From NCBI RefSeq assembly GCF_000725545.1, contig NZ_JNZP01000003.1, forward strand, positions 226,461-290,460: 64,000 nt of DNA, read 5' to 3'. Below the pieces are notes generated by a model. The model was not told the origin of the DNA and ran no database searches. It saw only the letters and a program-made list of their open reading frames with translations. A program made the translations under genes and the position numbers. Shown piece after piece: positions 50,306-59,334 of the stretch (the first letter of the stretch is position 1; the number at the start of each line of letters is the position of its first letter). The DNA is from Streptomyces exfoliatus (lineage in GTDB: Bacteria > Actinomycetota > Actinomycetes > Streptomycetales > Streptomycetaceae).

Positions 50306-51657
50306 ACTCGCCCTCGGTTCTTGACGTCGGCGTCATTCAGGTCGGCCCGGCTGACAGCAGCCACCGTCTCCGGGTCGAGGTCGAAGAGTGTCCGCAGCGC
50401 GTCCGCGTACCCGGCGCCGCCGGGCTCGCTGGCGAGCTGCTTGACCCGCACGGTCGGCGCGTGCAGGAGCTTGTCGACCACCCGGCGCACGGTCTGGGTG
50501 ATCTCGGCGCGCTGCTTCTCGTCGAGGCCGGGCAGCCGGCCCTCCAGCCGGGCGACCTCGTTGGCCACCACGTCGGCGGCCATGGTGCGCAGGGCGACGA
50601 CGGTGGGCGTGATGTGGGCGGCGCGCTGGGCGGCGCCGAAGGCGGCCACCTCGTCGGAGACGATGCCGCGCACCTGGTCGACGTCGGCGGCCATGGGGGC
50701 GTCGGCGGAGGCCTCGGCGAGCGACTCGATGTCGACGAGCCGGACTCCGGGGACGCGGTGCGCGGCGGCGTCGATGTCGCGGGGCATGGCGAGGTCGAGC
50801 AGGGCGAGCGGGGTGCGGCGGCCCCGTACGGCGGTCTCGACGGCGTCGCCGGTGAGGACGAGGCCGGTGGCTCCGGTGCAGGAGACGACGACGTCGGCAC
50901 GTGTCAGTTCGTCGCCGACGGCAACCATCTCGACCGCGTGGGCGGCCACCCCCGTGCCACCGGGCTCGCTCAGGATCTGGGCGAGCCGCTCGGCGCGGGC
51001 CAGGGTGCGGTTGGCGATGACGATCTCGGAGACGCCGGAGCGCGCGAGCGTGGCGGCGGCGAGCGAGGACATCGATCCCGCGCCGATGACGAGCGCCCGC
51101 TTGCCCTTGGCCCAGGTGTCGATGTCGGTGACGTCGGCCAGCTGTTCCAGGCCGAAGGTGACGAGCGACTGCCCGGCCCGGTCGATCCCGGTCTCGCTGT
51201 GGGCGCGCTTGCCGACCCTCAGGGCCTGCTGGAACAGGTCGTTGAGGAGGCGTCCCGCGGTGTGCTGCTCCTGGCCGAGGGCGAGGGCGTCCTTGATCTG
51301 GCCGAGGATCTGGCCCTCGCCGACGACCATGGAGTCGAGCCCGCAGGCCACCGAGAAGAGGTGGTGGACGGCCCGGTCCTCGTAGTGCACGTAGAGATAC
51401 GGAGTGAGCTCGTCCAGGCCGACGCCGCTGTGCTGCGCGAGCAGCGTGGACAGCTCGGCGACACCGGCGTGGAACTTGTCCACGTCGGCGTAGAGCTCGA
51501 TGCGGTTGCAGGTGGCGAGGACGGTGGCCTCGGCGGCCGGTTCGGCGGCGAGGGTGTCCTGCAGCAGCTTGGCCTGGGTGTCCGCCGCGAGCGCGGCCCG
51601 CTCCAGGATGGAGACCGGGGCGCTGCGGTGGCTCAGTCCGACGACGAGGAGACTCAT
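50302..51657 (-). CDS. hemA: Glutamyl-tRNA reductase HemA
   Basis: First enzyme of C5-pathway tetrapyrrole synthesis; reduces Glu-tRNA to glutamate-1-semialdehyde. 451 residues with the catalytic Cys50 in LATCNRIELYAD, GEGQILGQIK, and the NADPH-binding stretch LVIGAGSMSSLAA. Its product goes to HemL, which is encoded at 28-29 kb of this window. ATG 51657 overlaps the rex stop by 4 nt. Expression is tied to Rex and therefore to the NADH/NAD ratio. Confidence 0.97.
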   Translation of the reverse strand: MSLLVVGLSHRSAPVSILERAALAADTQAKLLQDTLAAEPAAEATVLATCNRIELYADVDKFHAGVAELSTLLAQHSGVGLDELTPYLYVHYEDRAVHHLFSVACGLDSMVVGEGQILGQIKDALALGQEQHTAGRLLNDLFQQALRVGKRAHSETGIDRAGQSLVTFGLEQLADVTDIDTWAKGKRALVIGAGSMSSLAAATLARSGVSEIVIANRTLARAERLAQILSEPGGTGVAAHAVEMVAVGDELTRADVVVSCTGATGLVLTGDAVETAVRGRRTPLALLDLAMPRDIDAAAHRVPGVRLVDIESLAEASADAPMAADVDQVRGIVSDEVAAFGAAQRAAHITPTVVALRTMAADVVANEVARLEGRLPGLDEKQRAEITQTVRRVVDKLLHAPTVRVKQLASEPGGAGYADALRTLFDLDPETVAAVSRADLNDADVKNRGRV

Positions 51658-52457
51658 GCCGGCATCACCGCGGGGACGTCCCCGTCGGGTCCCTTGCGGC
51701 CGGCGCCTCCCGTGGTGCCACGGGGGGCCGGCGGCGCGACGGCGGCAGCGGCGGTCTCCGCCTCGGCCTCGGCCTCGGCCTCGGCGTTCGACTCCTCGCC
51801 CGCCTTGCGCTGCTCGTGGAAGGCGAGGATCTGCAGCTCGATGGAGAGGTCGACCTTGCGTACGTCCACGCCGTCGGGCACGGAGAGCACGGTGGGGGCG
51901 AAGTTGAGGATGGAGGTGACTCCGGCGGCCACGAGCCGGTCGCAGACCTGCTGGGCGACGCCGGCCGGGGTCGCGATGACGCCGATGGAGACGCCGTCCT
52001 CCTCGATGATCTTCTCGAGGTCGTCGCTGTGCTGGACGGGGATCCCGGCGACCGGCTTGCCGGTCATGGCGGGGTCGGCGTCGATCAGCGCGGCGACGCG
52101 GAAGCCACGGGAGGCGAAGCCGCCGTAGCCGGCGAGCGCGGCACCGAGGTTACCGATGCCGACGATGACGACCGGCCAGTCCTGGGTGAGCCCGAGCTCG
52201 CGGGAGATCTGGTAGACGAGGTACTCGACGTCGTAGCCGACCCCGCGGGTGCCGTAGGAGCCGAGGTAGCTGAAGTCCTTGCGCAGCTTCGCGGAGTTGA
52301 CGCCCGCCGCGGCCGCGAGCTCCTCGGAGGAGACCGTGGGTACGGAGCGCTCCGAGAGCGCGGTCAGTGCGCGCAGATACAGCGGAAGCCGGGCGACGGT
52401 GGCCTCGGGAATTCCTCGGCTACGGGTCGCCGGTCGGTGAGTTCGGCCAGTTGCCAC
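51654..52457 (-). CDS. rex: Redox-sensing repressor Rex
   Basis: NADH/NAD sensor of 267 residues. The N-terminal winged HTH (IPEATVARLPLYLRALTAL, VNSAKLRKDFSYLGSYGTRGVGYDV) is followed by a Rossmann NAD(H)-binding domain (VVIVGIGNLGAALAGY, LIDADPAMTGK). A C-terminal Glu/Ala repeat (EAEAEAEAE) and an Ala/Pro-rich tail follow. Rex represses respiratory and haem genes when NADH is low. GTG 52457 has AGGAG about 5 nt upstream. It heads the rex-hemA-hemC-hemD operon and has its own operator upstream. Confidence 0.97.
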   Translation of the reverse strand: MATGRTHRPATRSRGIPEATVARLPLYLRALTALSERSVPTVSSEELAAAAGVNSAKLRKDFSYLGSYGTRGVGYDVEYLVYQISRELGLTQDWPVVIVGIGNLGAALAGYGGFASRGFRVAALIDADPAMTGKPVAGIPVQHSDDLEKIIEEDGVSIGVIATPAGVAQQVCDRLVAAGVTSILNFAPTVLSVPDGVDVRKVDLSIELQILAFHEQRKAGEESNAEAEAEAEAETAAAAVAPPAPRGTTGGAGRKGPDGDVPAVMPA

Positions 52458-52522
52458 GGTGCTCCTGCGGGATGAGCGGGGCTGCAGGCGGCCATATGTC
52501 CCAAGACCGCCCCGTCGAATGC

Positions 52523-52551
52523 AGGCTATGTCTTTGTGAACGCGTGCACAA
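52523..52551 (-). promoter_or_regulatory. Rex operator overlapping the rex-hemACD promoter
   Basis: TTGTGAACGCGTGCACAA at 52534-52551 matches the Rex operator consensus (TTGTGAA-N4-TTCACAA) at all but one position. On the minus strand TTGTGC (52551-52546) and TAGCCT (52528-52523), 17 nt apart, form the promoter, so the operator covers the -35 box and spacer. Autoregulation by Rex is expected. Confidence 0.85.
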
Positions 52552-52729
52552 AGATGGTGTCCGTTTTGTCCGGCCAAAGTGACCGGGGTCACGCGGCTGG
52601 TTCCCGTTGCCGCGGAACCAAGGAGCACGTCAGCGCGTTGAGAACCCGAAGGGGGCAAAACCGCACACACTCCTCATGACAGCGCCCCCGAAACCCAACA
52701 AAACGTCCACGATGGTAACCGTCTTTCGG

Positions 52730-53014
52730 TCACGCACCCAGTTCACGCCGGAGCCGCCCGGCGTCCACACGCCAGAAGGTGTGCTGCTCGCCGTCGATCA
52801 GAACGACGGGGATCTGCTCCCAGTACGCCCGGTAGAGCTCCTCGTCGCGCGTGATGTCCTTCTCCTCCCAGGATGCCCCCGTCTCCGCGCACACGGCCTC
52901 GATCACCGCGCGGGCGTCGTCACAGAGGTGACAGCCCGGCTTGCCGATCAGCGTCACCGTGCGCGACCCGGCGTCCGTCGTCTTCTTCTTCGTCCGTCCG
53001 AACATGGCGTCCAT
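52730..53014 (-). CDS. Glutaredoxin-like thioredoxin-fold protein
   Basis: 94 residues with a basic N-terminus and the thioredoxin-fold redox site CHLC near residue 28 (TLIGKPGCHLCDDARAV), then cis-Pro in IPVVLIDG. Such small glutaredoxin-family proteins reduce protein disulphides, using mycothiol or thioredoxin systems in actinomycetes. ATG 53014 is taken; ATG 53005 is also in frame. It lies upstream of rex in the same direction with a weak hairpin between them. Confidence 0.87.
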   Translation of the reverse strand: MDAMFGRTKKKTTDAGSRTVTLIGKPGCHLCDDARAVIEAVCAETGASWEEKDITRDEELYRAYWEQIPVVLIDGEQHTFWRVDAGRLRRELGA

Positions 53015-53145
53015 TCTGTCCCGCCGAGCGGGTGGAGGACCGCCACCACCGGACGGGACCCGATTAACAGGGGAGCCCCGAACTGTTCACGCCGCGGCAT
53101 CGTCACAAGTCGGGAAGTACCGAACAGACTGGCTATGCTCACGAC

Positions 53146-54105
53146 ATGGCCGCTCTGGGATGGCTCACCCCCCGCAGGCGCTCCGCCACCGCGCGCAGCG
53201 TCCTCGCAGGCGAGGCCGCTGCCGAGGCAGCGCGCAAGACCTCGCTCCAGCTGGAACAGGAGCGGGAGGAGGCGGCGGCCATCGCGGCCACGGTGGCCGA
53301 GGCGCCGCCCGAGCCCGAGTTCCCGGTCGTCGGCGACGTACGGGCAGCCGCCTTCTTCGACCTCGACAACACCGTCATGCAGGGCGCCGCGATCTTCCAC
53401 TTCGGCCGCGGCCTCTACAAGAGGAAGTTCTTCCAGCGCCGCGAGCTGGCCCGCTTCGCCTGGCAGCAGGCCTGGTTCCGGCTGGCCGGCGTCGAGGACC
53501 CCGAGCACATGCAGGACGCCCGCGACAGCGCCCTGTCCATCGTCAAGGGCCACCGCGTCTCCGAGCTGATGACGATCGGCGAGGAGATCTACGACGAGTA
53601 CATGGCCGACCGCATCTGGCCCGGCACCCGCGGCCTCGCCCAGGCGCACCTGGACGCCGGCCAGAAGGTCTGGCTGGTCACGGCCGCTCCCGTCGAGACC
53701 GCCACGATCATCGCCCGGCGGCTCGGCCTGACCGGCGCGCTCGGCACCGTCGCCGAGTCTGTGGACGGCGTCTACACGGGCAAGCTGGTCGGCGAGCCCC
53801 TGCACGGCCCCGCCAAGGCCGAGGCGGTACGGGCGCTCGCCGCCGCCGAGGGCCTCGACCTGGCCCGCTGCGCCGCGTACAGCGACTCGCACAACGACAT
53901 CCCGATGCTCTCGCTCGTCGGACACCCGTACGCGATCAACCCGGACACCAAGCTCCGCCGGCACGCGAAGGACCTGGACTGGCGGCTGCGCGACTACCGG
54001 ACCGGCCGCAAGGCCGCCAAGGTCGGCATCCCCGCCGCCGCGGGCCTGGGCGCGCTGGCCGGCGGCACGGCCGCAGCGGTCGCCCTGCACCGCCGCCGCC
54101 ACTGA
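53146..54105 (+). CDS. HAD-IB family hydrolase
   Basis: 319 residues. A helical Glu/Ala-rich N-terminal segment (about residues 10-55) precedes the HAD motif I AAFFDLDNTVMQ, with motif II in WLVTAAPVE and motif III/IV in AAYSDSHNDIPML. The HAD-IB class includes phosphoserine phosphatases and lipid-head-group phosphatases. A Gly/Ala-rich hydrophobic C-terminus (AGLGALAGGTAAAVALHRRRH) could anchor it to the membrane. It sits between the rex region and bldN, as in other Streptomyces. Confidence 0.9.
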   Translation: MAALGWLTPRRRSATARSVLAGEAAAEAARKTSLQLEQEREEAAAIAATVAEAPPEPEFPVVGDVRAAAFFDLDNTVMQGAAIFHFGRGLYKRKFFQRRELARFAWQQAWFRLAGVEDPEHMQDARDSALSIVKGHRVSELMTIGEEIYDEYMADRIWPGTRGLAQAHLDAGQKVWLVTAAPVETATIIARRLGLTGALGTVAESVDGVYTGKLVGEPLHGPAKAEAVRALAAAEGLDLARCAAYSDSHNDIPMLSLVGHPYAINPDTKLRRHAKDLDWRLRDYRTGRKAAKVGIPAAAGLGALAGGTAAAVALHRRRH

Positions 54106-54529
54106 CGTCGGGGCCACCTCTCCCCGCAGATCTGCCGATACGTTTCGGCTGCGATCATCTGCGACAACCCGGGACCAGGCGCCCTCACCCGTCCGTGGTC
54201 GAACAGCACCGCACAGGTCGACTGCCGGGCATTCGGGCCTCCTTACCCCGCAGCGGCCCCGATCACTCACGCGCCCCGCACTCGAGCACAACGCAGCGTG
54301 TACGCAGTCACACCCGAAACCAAACCGATCAACAACCGCTCACGAACAGCGCGCAATTCCGACTACAACCAGTAACAGAACCGTCGTAAGCGGTGATTTG
54401 AGCAACTGGGTGTAGCGCCGCCTGTACGAAGCGTTATTCTCCTCAGACGCACAAAGGACCCCTCACGTCGCCACGACGGGTGAACGGTCCCGCACTGCAC
54501 GTGATGGAAGCTCTGCCTCTGGGAGTCCC
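54106..54529 (+). other. 424-nt intergenic region upstream of bldN
   Basis: No ORF here has coding character. An inverted repeat CGCAGAT (54125-54131) / ATCTGCG (54157-54163) lies near the start and may end the HAD gene's transcript. TTGAGC (54398-54403) followed 19 nt later by TGTACG is a weak promoter candidate for bldN, leaving a leader of about 100 nt. I looked for a BldD-type TNAC...GTNA site; TAAC and GTAA occur at 54373-54390 but with a spacing that does not fit. Confidence 0.5.
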
Positions 54530-55315
54530 GTGTACCCACACGTCGGGGTTGACACCTCGGGCCTGGCTACGCTGCGCGCAACGGTCCTCGACCACTTGCG
54601 CGGCTTCGTCCCCACCGCGTACGCCGGCCCTGTCCCCGCCTTCGCCTTCGCCGCACCGGCACCCGCCGGCCCTTGCTATGCCCTGGCCGACGGCAGCGCC
54701 GCCGTGGGCAGACGCAGCGCCCGCTCCGGAACCTCGACCCCCGCACGCCGCCCCACCGCCGACAGCGACAGCGCCCGCATGATGGACCTGGTCGAGCGCG
54801 CCCAGGCGGGCGAGGCCGAGGCCTTCGGCCGCCTGTACGACCAGTACAGCGACACCGTCTACCGCTACATCTACTACCGCGTCGGCGGGAAGGCGACGGC
54901 GGAGGACCTCACCAGCGAGACGTTCCTGCGCGCCCTGCGCCGGATCTCCACCTTCACCTGGCAGGGCCGCGACTTCGGTGCCTGGCTCGTCACCATCGCC
55001 AGGAACCTGGTCGCCGACCACTTCAAGTCCAGCCGCTTCCGCCTCGAAGTCACCACCGGCGAGATGCTCGACGCCAACGAGGTCGAGCGCAGCCCCGAGG
55101 ACTCCGTCCTGGAGTCCCTCTCCAACGCCGCCCTCCTCGACGCGGTCCGCCGCCTCAACCCCCAGCAGCAGGAGTGCGTGACCCTGCGCTTCCTCCAGGG
55201 CCTCTCGGTCGCCGAGACCGCCCGCGTGATGGGGAAGAACGAGGGCGCCATCAAGACCCTCCAGTACCGGGCGGTCCGCACCCTGGCCCGCCTTCTCCCG
55301 GACGACGCCCGCTGA
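54530..55315 (+). CDS. bldN: ECF sigma factor BldN
   Basis: Developmental ECF sigma factor of 261 residues. Sigma region 2 begins near residue 84 (MMDLVERAQAGEAEAFGRLYDQYSDTVYRYIYYRVG) and region 4 ends with GAIKTLQYRAVRTLARLLP. The unusually long N-terminal extension of about 83 residues (YPHVGVDTSGLATLRATVLDHLRGFVPTAYAG) is the signature of BldN, which is made as a pro-protein in S. coelicolor. It directs genes for aerial hyphae such as chaplins, rodlins and bldM. GTG 54530 has GGGAG close upstream. The gene after it encodes its anti-sigma factor RsbN. Confidence 0.95.
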   Translation: MYPHVGVDTSGLATLRATVLDHLRGFVPTAYAGPVPAFAFAAPAPAGPCYALADGSAAVGRRSARSGTSTPARRPTADSDSARMMDLVERAQAGEAEAFGRLYDQYSDTVYRYIYYRVGGKATAEDLTSETFLRALRRISTFTWQGRDFGAWLVTIARNLVADHFKSSRFRLEVTTGEMLDANEVERSPEDSVLESLSNAALLDAVRRLNPQQQECVTLRFLQGLSVAETARVMGKNEGAIKTLQYRAVRTLARLLPDDAR

Positions 55316-55455
55316 CCGGTTCGCGCCCCCCACACGCGCCCCCACGCCCCGGTCGGCGGCCCCGTCGCCGCCCCTCCCCCCACGCCACCACGACCCCCGC
55401 CCAACTCACAGTCGGTGACGCCCCGATGACGCACTGGTCCGATCATCTTTCGCGC

Positions 55456-55483
55456 GTAACCCAAGTGCCGCGCCGCTCGTTGT
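55456..55483 (+). promoter_or_regulatory. Candidate sigma-BldN promoter for rsbN
   Basis: GTAACC (55456-55461) and CGTTGT (55478-55483) are separated by 16 nt, an ECF-type pattern resembling known sigma-BldN promoters. It lies 131 nt before the rsbN start in the 298-nt gap after bldN. In S. venezuelae rsbN is transcribed by sigma-BldN, so a feedback loop is expected. Confidence 0.6.
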
Positions 55484-55613
55484 GCGGGATGCAGGCTCCC
55501 TGTGGACACGCCATGTCCGCAGCCACTCACTCTTTCGTGTGGATGCGCTCAAGGTGTGCAACCTTCCGGACACCCCGGGGAGTCGACCGTCATGACGAGA
55601 GGAGGTGCCGCCA

Positions 55614-56852
55614 GTGATCGCGAACGTATCGGCGCACCGGCGGGCGAACGCCTTCGCCCAGGCCCTGGAGGACCGGGCGTCCGAGGGCGCGGCGGCAGAC
55701 CAGTCCGATGCCCCGGCCGAACCGGCCGAGCATGGACGACTGTTGGCCTTGGCGAACGGTCTCGGCGAACTGCCGAAGCCACAGCTGGATCCCGAGGTCA
55801 AGGTGGTGCAGCGAGCCCAGCTCGTCGCCGCCATGGAAGCGATGCTCGCGGAGGGGAGCGCGGCCGCCGGGCCTTCGGTGCCCGAGCAGCGGTCCAGCAG
55901 CAAGGGCGCCCACCGGGCGTCCCCACTGCGGAAACTGCGCCCCCGTTCCCGCTGGTCCAAGGGCCTCGCCGCGGGCGGCCTCACGGTCGGCGTGGCGGCG
56001 GGCGCCTTCGGCGGAGTGGCCGCGGCCAGCTCCGACGCGCTTCCCGGTGACTCGCTCTACGGGCTCAAGCGAGGCATGGAGGACATCAAGCTGGGCATGG
56101 CCGACGACGACGCGGACCGCGGCGGCATCTACCTCGACCAGGCGTCCACCCGCCTCAGCGAGGCCCGCCGGCTCATGGAGCGGGGTCGCTCGGGCGACCT
56201 CGACCACGAGTCGCTCAGCGAGATCCGCCGCGTCCTGGGCGGAATGAAGCACGACGCCAGCGAAGGCCACCGCCTGCTCCGTCAGGCGTACCAGCGGGAC
56301 GGCGAGATCGCCCCGATGGCCCGGCTCAATTCCTTCGCCCAAGCCCACCGGGACACCTGGAACGGCCTCCGCGACCGGCTCCCCGTCCAACTGGCGGATG
56401 TCGGAAGCGAGGTGACGCACGTCTTCGACGCCATGAACGAAGAGGTCGAACCGCTCCAGTCGGTGCTTCCCCGCACCCCCGAGAGGGGCGCGATCGGCTC
56501 GGAGAGCCCCAGCGGCAGCCCCAGCGCCCCGAGGGACTCCCAGGGCACGGGCACGCAGACCCCGCCGTCCTCGAAGGAGGCGGCGACCCCCTCGGGCAGC
56601 CACTCCGCACCGCCGAGCACGTCCGGCCCCAGTACGGGCACCAGCCCGAGCGCGGGCAGCGGAACCGGCTCACCGGAGGACGACGGTCTCCTCGGCGGCA
56701 GCGCCGGCGGACTGCTGAAACCCTCTCCGACCGGCACGCCGACGGCCCCCTCGGGCGACCAGGCGACACCCGACATGCCGGACGTCACCCTTCCGCCACT
56801 CCTGCCGGGCCTCCTTCCAGGCCTCGGCATCGACAGCGAGGACGCTCGCTAG
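55614..56852 (+). CDS. rsbN: Anti-sigma factor RsbN
   Basis: Membrane anti-sigma factor of BldN, 412 residues. The N-terminal cytosolic domain (about 1-110) binds the sigma factor. A membrane helix follows at about 116-138 (KGLAAGGLTVGVAAGAFGGVAAA), then an extracytoplasmic DUF5667-type helical domain (about 143-290) and a Ser/Thr/Pro/Gly-rich tail. GTG 55614 has GGAGG 8 nt upstream. Position directly after bldN and the candidate sigma-BldN promoter support the assignment. Confidence 0.93.
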   Translation: MIANVSAHRRANAFAQALEDRASEGAAADQSDAPAEPAEHGRLLALANGLGELPKPQLDPEVKVVQRAQLVAAMEAMLAEGSAAAGPSVPEQRSSSKGAHRASPLRKLRPRSRWSKGLAAGGLTVGVAAGAFGGVAAASSDALPGDSLYGLKRGMEDIKLGMADDDADRGGIYLDQASTRLSEARRLMERGRSGDLDHESLSEIRRVLGGMKHDASEGHRLLRQAYQRDGEIAPMARLNSFAQAHRDTWNGLRDRLPVQLADVGSEVTHVFDAMNEEVEPLQSVLPRTPERGAIGSESPSGSPSAPRDSQGTGTQTPPSSKEAATPSGSHSAPPSTSGPSTGTSPSAGSGTGSPEDDGLLGGSAGGLLKPSPTGTPTAPSGDQATPDMPDVTLPPLLPGLLPGLGIDSEDAR

Positions 56853-56858
56853 CAAGAG

Positions 56859-56893
56859 GAAGGGGCGCCCCCACGGACGGGGGGCGCCCCTTC
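56859..56893. terminator. Bidirectional terminator after rsbN
   Basis: Perfect 14-bp stem (56859-56872 with 56880-56893) and 7-nt loop, just after the rsbN stop and before the converging acyltransferase stop. Confidence 0.85.
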
Positions 56894-56931
56894 TTCCATG
56901 CCCGGCCCAGACCTGGGAAGAGCCCGACCGC

Positions 56932-58047
56932 TCAGAAGAACACCGACCGCCGCTGGACGAGCAGCTTGTAGAGCGTGTGCTGGATCTGCTCCCGCACCTG
57001 ATCCGTCAGGTTGAACATCAGCATCGGGTCCTCCGCCGCCTCCGGCGCGTAGGAGTCCGTCGGGATCGGCTCGCCGAACTGGATCGTCCACTTCGTCGGC
57101 AGCGGCAGCGCCCCGAGCGGCCCCAGCCAGGGGAAGGTCGGGGTGAGCGGGAAGTACGGGAAGCCGAGCACCCGCGCCAGCGTCCTGGCGTTCCCGATCA
57201 TCGGGTATATCTCCTCGGCACCGACGATCGAGCAGGGCACGATCGGCACCCCGGCCCGCAGCGCCGTCGAGACGAATCCGCCCCGGCCGAACCGCTGAAG
57301 CTTGTACCGCTCCCCGAACGGCTTGCCGATCCCCTTGAAGCCCTCCGGCATCACCCCGACGATCTCGCCGGCCCGCAGCAGCCGCTCCGCGTCCTCCGCG
57401 CAGGCCAGCGTGTGACCGGCCTTCCGGGCCAGTTCGTTGACGATCGGCAGCACGAAGACCAGGTCGGCGGCGAGCAGCCGCAGGTGGCGCCCGGCCGGAT
57501 GGTGGTCGTGGACGGCGACCTGCATCATCAGCCCGTCGAGCGGCACGGTCCCCGAGTGGTTGGCGACGATCAGCGCCCCGCCGTCCGCGGGGATGTTCTC
57601 GACGCCCTTCACCTCCACCCGGAAGTACTTCTCGTACAGCGGGCGCAGCAGCGACATCAGGACCTGGTCGGTGAGCTCCTCGTCGTAGCCGAACTCGTCG
57701 ACCTCGTAGTCGCCGGTGATCCGGCGCCGCAGGAACGCGAGCCCGCCGGCGAGTCGCCGCTCCCAGCCTCCGCCTCCGGCACCCTCCTCGGCCGCGCCAC
57801 CAGGACCGGCGTCGACGACGACCGGGGCCTCGGGCTCGGCCCCCGCCCCCGCCCCCGCACCGGCCTCACGACCGCCCCCGGAGCCCGGCAGGCCGTCCCG
57901 GGCCTCCCGGCGCCCCTCCGGCTCCTCAGGGCCGTGCTGCGGCCCCGGGAGGGCCCGTACGGCCGCCGCCTCGCCGTCGGCACGGCCGGGCCGTCGCCGG
58001 GCCCGTGACCGGTCGTCGTCGAACGGAATGACCTTGGCGTCCGCCAT
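56932..58047 (-). CDS. Lysophospholipid acyltransferase family protein (PlsC-like)
   Basis: 371 residues. About 110 N-terminal residues are Arg/Gly/Ala/Glu-rich and probably disordered. The acyltransferase domain has NHSGTVPLD (catalytic His/Asp box, near residue 165), FPEGF-like MPEGFKGIGKP, and the later PIVPCSIVGAEEIYP motif. It should acylate glycerophospholipids at the membrane, although substrate choice is unknown. The following gene on the same strand (58063) is an epimerase-like protein; the pair is a common Streptomyces arrangement. Confidence 0.9.
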   Translation of the reverse strand: MADAKVIPFDDDRSRARRRPGRADGEAAAVRALPGPQHGPEEPEGRREARDGLPGSGGGREAGAGAGAGAEPEAPVVVDAGPGGAAEEGAGGGGWERRLAGGLAFLRRRITGDYEVDEFGYDEELTDQVLMSLLRPLYEKYFRVEVKGVENIPADGGALIVANHSGTVPLDGLMMQVAVHDHHPAGRHLRLLAADLVFVLPIVNELARKAGHTLACAEDAERLLRAGEIVGVMPEGFKGIGKPFGERYKLQRFGRGGFVSTALRAGVPIVPCSIVGAEEIYPMIGNARTLARVLGFPYFPLTPTFPWLGPLGALPLPTKWTIQFGEPIPTDSYAPEAAEDPMLMFNLTDQVREQIQHTLYKLLVQRRSVFF

Positions 58048-58062
58048 CGCTGTCCGGTCTCC

Positions 58063-59196
58063 TCAAACGCCGTCGTGAACAGGGTGAACACGGTGAACAG
58101 GTGCCACAGGGGAATCAGCCGCGTCAGGGGCAGCCGCCTCGGGGGCAGCCGCCTCGGGGGCGGCAGCGGCCGGAGTCAGCCGCCCGGCCAGCCGGTCCAC
58201 CGCCCCCGCCAGCATCTCCGGCGGCAGCAGCCCCGGCCCCCTGCCACGCGCGAAGTCGGCGAAGGTCTCCGCCGTGGAGTAGCGCGGCGAGAAGCCGAGG
58301 ACCTCACGCGTCTGGACCGTCGAGACGACCCTGCCGTGGGTGAGCAGCCGGATCTGCTCGGGTGCGAAGTCGGTGATCCCGACGGTACGCAGCGCGGTCC
58401 CCACCCAGGTGACCGCCGGCAGCAGCACCGGCACCGTCGGCCGGCCGAGCCGCCGCGCGCACTGCGAGAGCAGCAGCACCCCGTCGCCCGCCACGTTGAA
58501 GGTGCCGCTGTTCTGCGTGGCCCTGCGCGGCTCGTGCGCCGCCAGGCGCAGGACGTCGATCACGTCGTCCTCGTGGACGAACTGCAGTCTCGGGTCGTAG
58601 CCGAGGACGGTCGGAAGCACCGGCAGCGCCAGGTACTCGGCAAGCGGCGAGTCGATCCGCGGCCCGAGGATGTTCGCGAACCGCAGGACGCACACCGCCA
58701 CGTCGGGCCGGCGCCGGGCGAAGCCCCGTACGTACCCCTCGACCTCGACGGCGTCCTTGGCGAAGCCCCCGCTGGGCAGCGACTTCGCGGGCGTCGTCTC
58801 GGTGAAGACGGCCGGGTCGCGGGGCGCGGAGCCGTAGACGCTGGTACTGGACTTGATCACGAGACGGCTGATCCGCGGCGACTTCTGGCAGGCGCCGAGA
58901 AGCTGCATGGTGCCGATGACGTTGGTCTCCTTGACCGACGTACGGCCGCCACCGCCGAGCGCCGTGCCGGTGACGTCCAGATGGACCACCGTGTCGACGT
59001 CGTGCTCTGCGAGGACCTTGGCGATCTCCGGCCGGCGGATGTCCGCGCGTACGAACTCGGCGGCGCCGAGCTGGTGCGCCGGGTCGACCGCGTCCACGGC
59101 CACGACCCGTTCCACCTCCGGGTCCCGCTGGATCCGCCGCACGAAGCGGCCCCCGAGATGCCGCGCGGCACCGGTGACGAGCACGACCTTGCCCAA
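58063..59196 (-). CDS. NAD-dependent epimerase/dehydratase family protein
   Basis: Extended SDR of 377 residues. GKVVLVTGAARHLGGRFVRR is the NAD-binding start; SSTSVYGS and the catalytic Tyr/Lys region are present in a less standard form (FAKDAVEVEGYVRG). The C-terminus has a tandem Ala/Pro/Glu repeat (AAAPEAAAPEAAAPDAA). The start is taken as TTG 59196, with GGAAGG 8 nt upstream, rather than ATG 59259, which adds a poorly conserved segment. It lies 15 nt upstream of the acyltransferase gene and may be co-transcribed with it. Confidence 0.87.
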   Translation of the reverse strand: MGKVVLVTGAARHLGGRFVRRIQRDPEVERVVAVDAVDPAHQLGAAEFVRADIRRPEIAKVLAEHDVDTVVHLDVTGTALGGGGRTSVKETNVIGTMQLLGACQKSPRISRLVIKSSTSVYGSAPRDPAVFTETTPAKSLPSGGFAKDAVEVEGYVRGFARRRPDVAVCVLRFANILGPRIDSPLAEYLALPVLPTVLGYDPRLQFVHEDDVIDVLRLAAHEPRRATQNSGTFNVAGDGVLLLSQCARRLGRPTVPVLLPAVTWVGTALRTVGITDFAPEQIRLLTHGRVVSTVQTREVLGFSPRYSTAETFADFARGRGPGLLPPEMLAGAVDRLAGRLTPAAAAPEAAAPEAAAPDAADSPVAPVHRVHPVHDGV

Positions 59197-59264
59197 GATC
59201 AGCGCCTTCCGTCCGTCTTCCGTTGGTCGCCACCGTAGCGCCTCGAGATTTCCGCGCAAATAAA

Positions 59265-59300
59265 GCGTGGCCCTTCACCGCGAACGGTGAAGGGCCACGC
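59265..59300 (-). terminator. Terminator after bS22 gene
   Basis: Perfect 16-bp stem (59265-59280 with 59285-59300), loop CGAA, then TTTATTT on the minus strand. It ends the short bS22 transcript before the epimerase gene. Confidence 0.85.
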
Positions 59301-59334
59301 CTGACGCACTGAAAGCTGCGGTGCAGCTGTCGCC

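Noticed and set aside
54373..54390. BldD-type site (TNAC...GTNA) before bldN
   Set aside because: TAAC and GTAA are present but separated by 9 nt instead of the 5 expected for the BldD motif.
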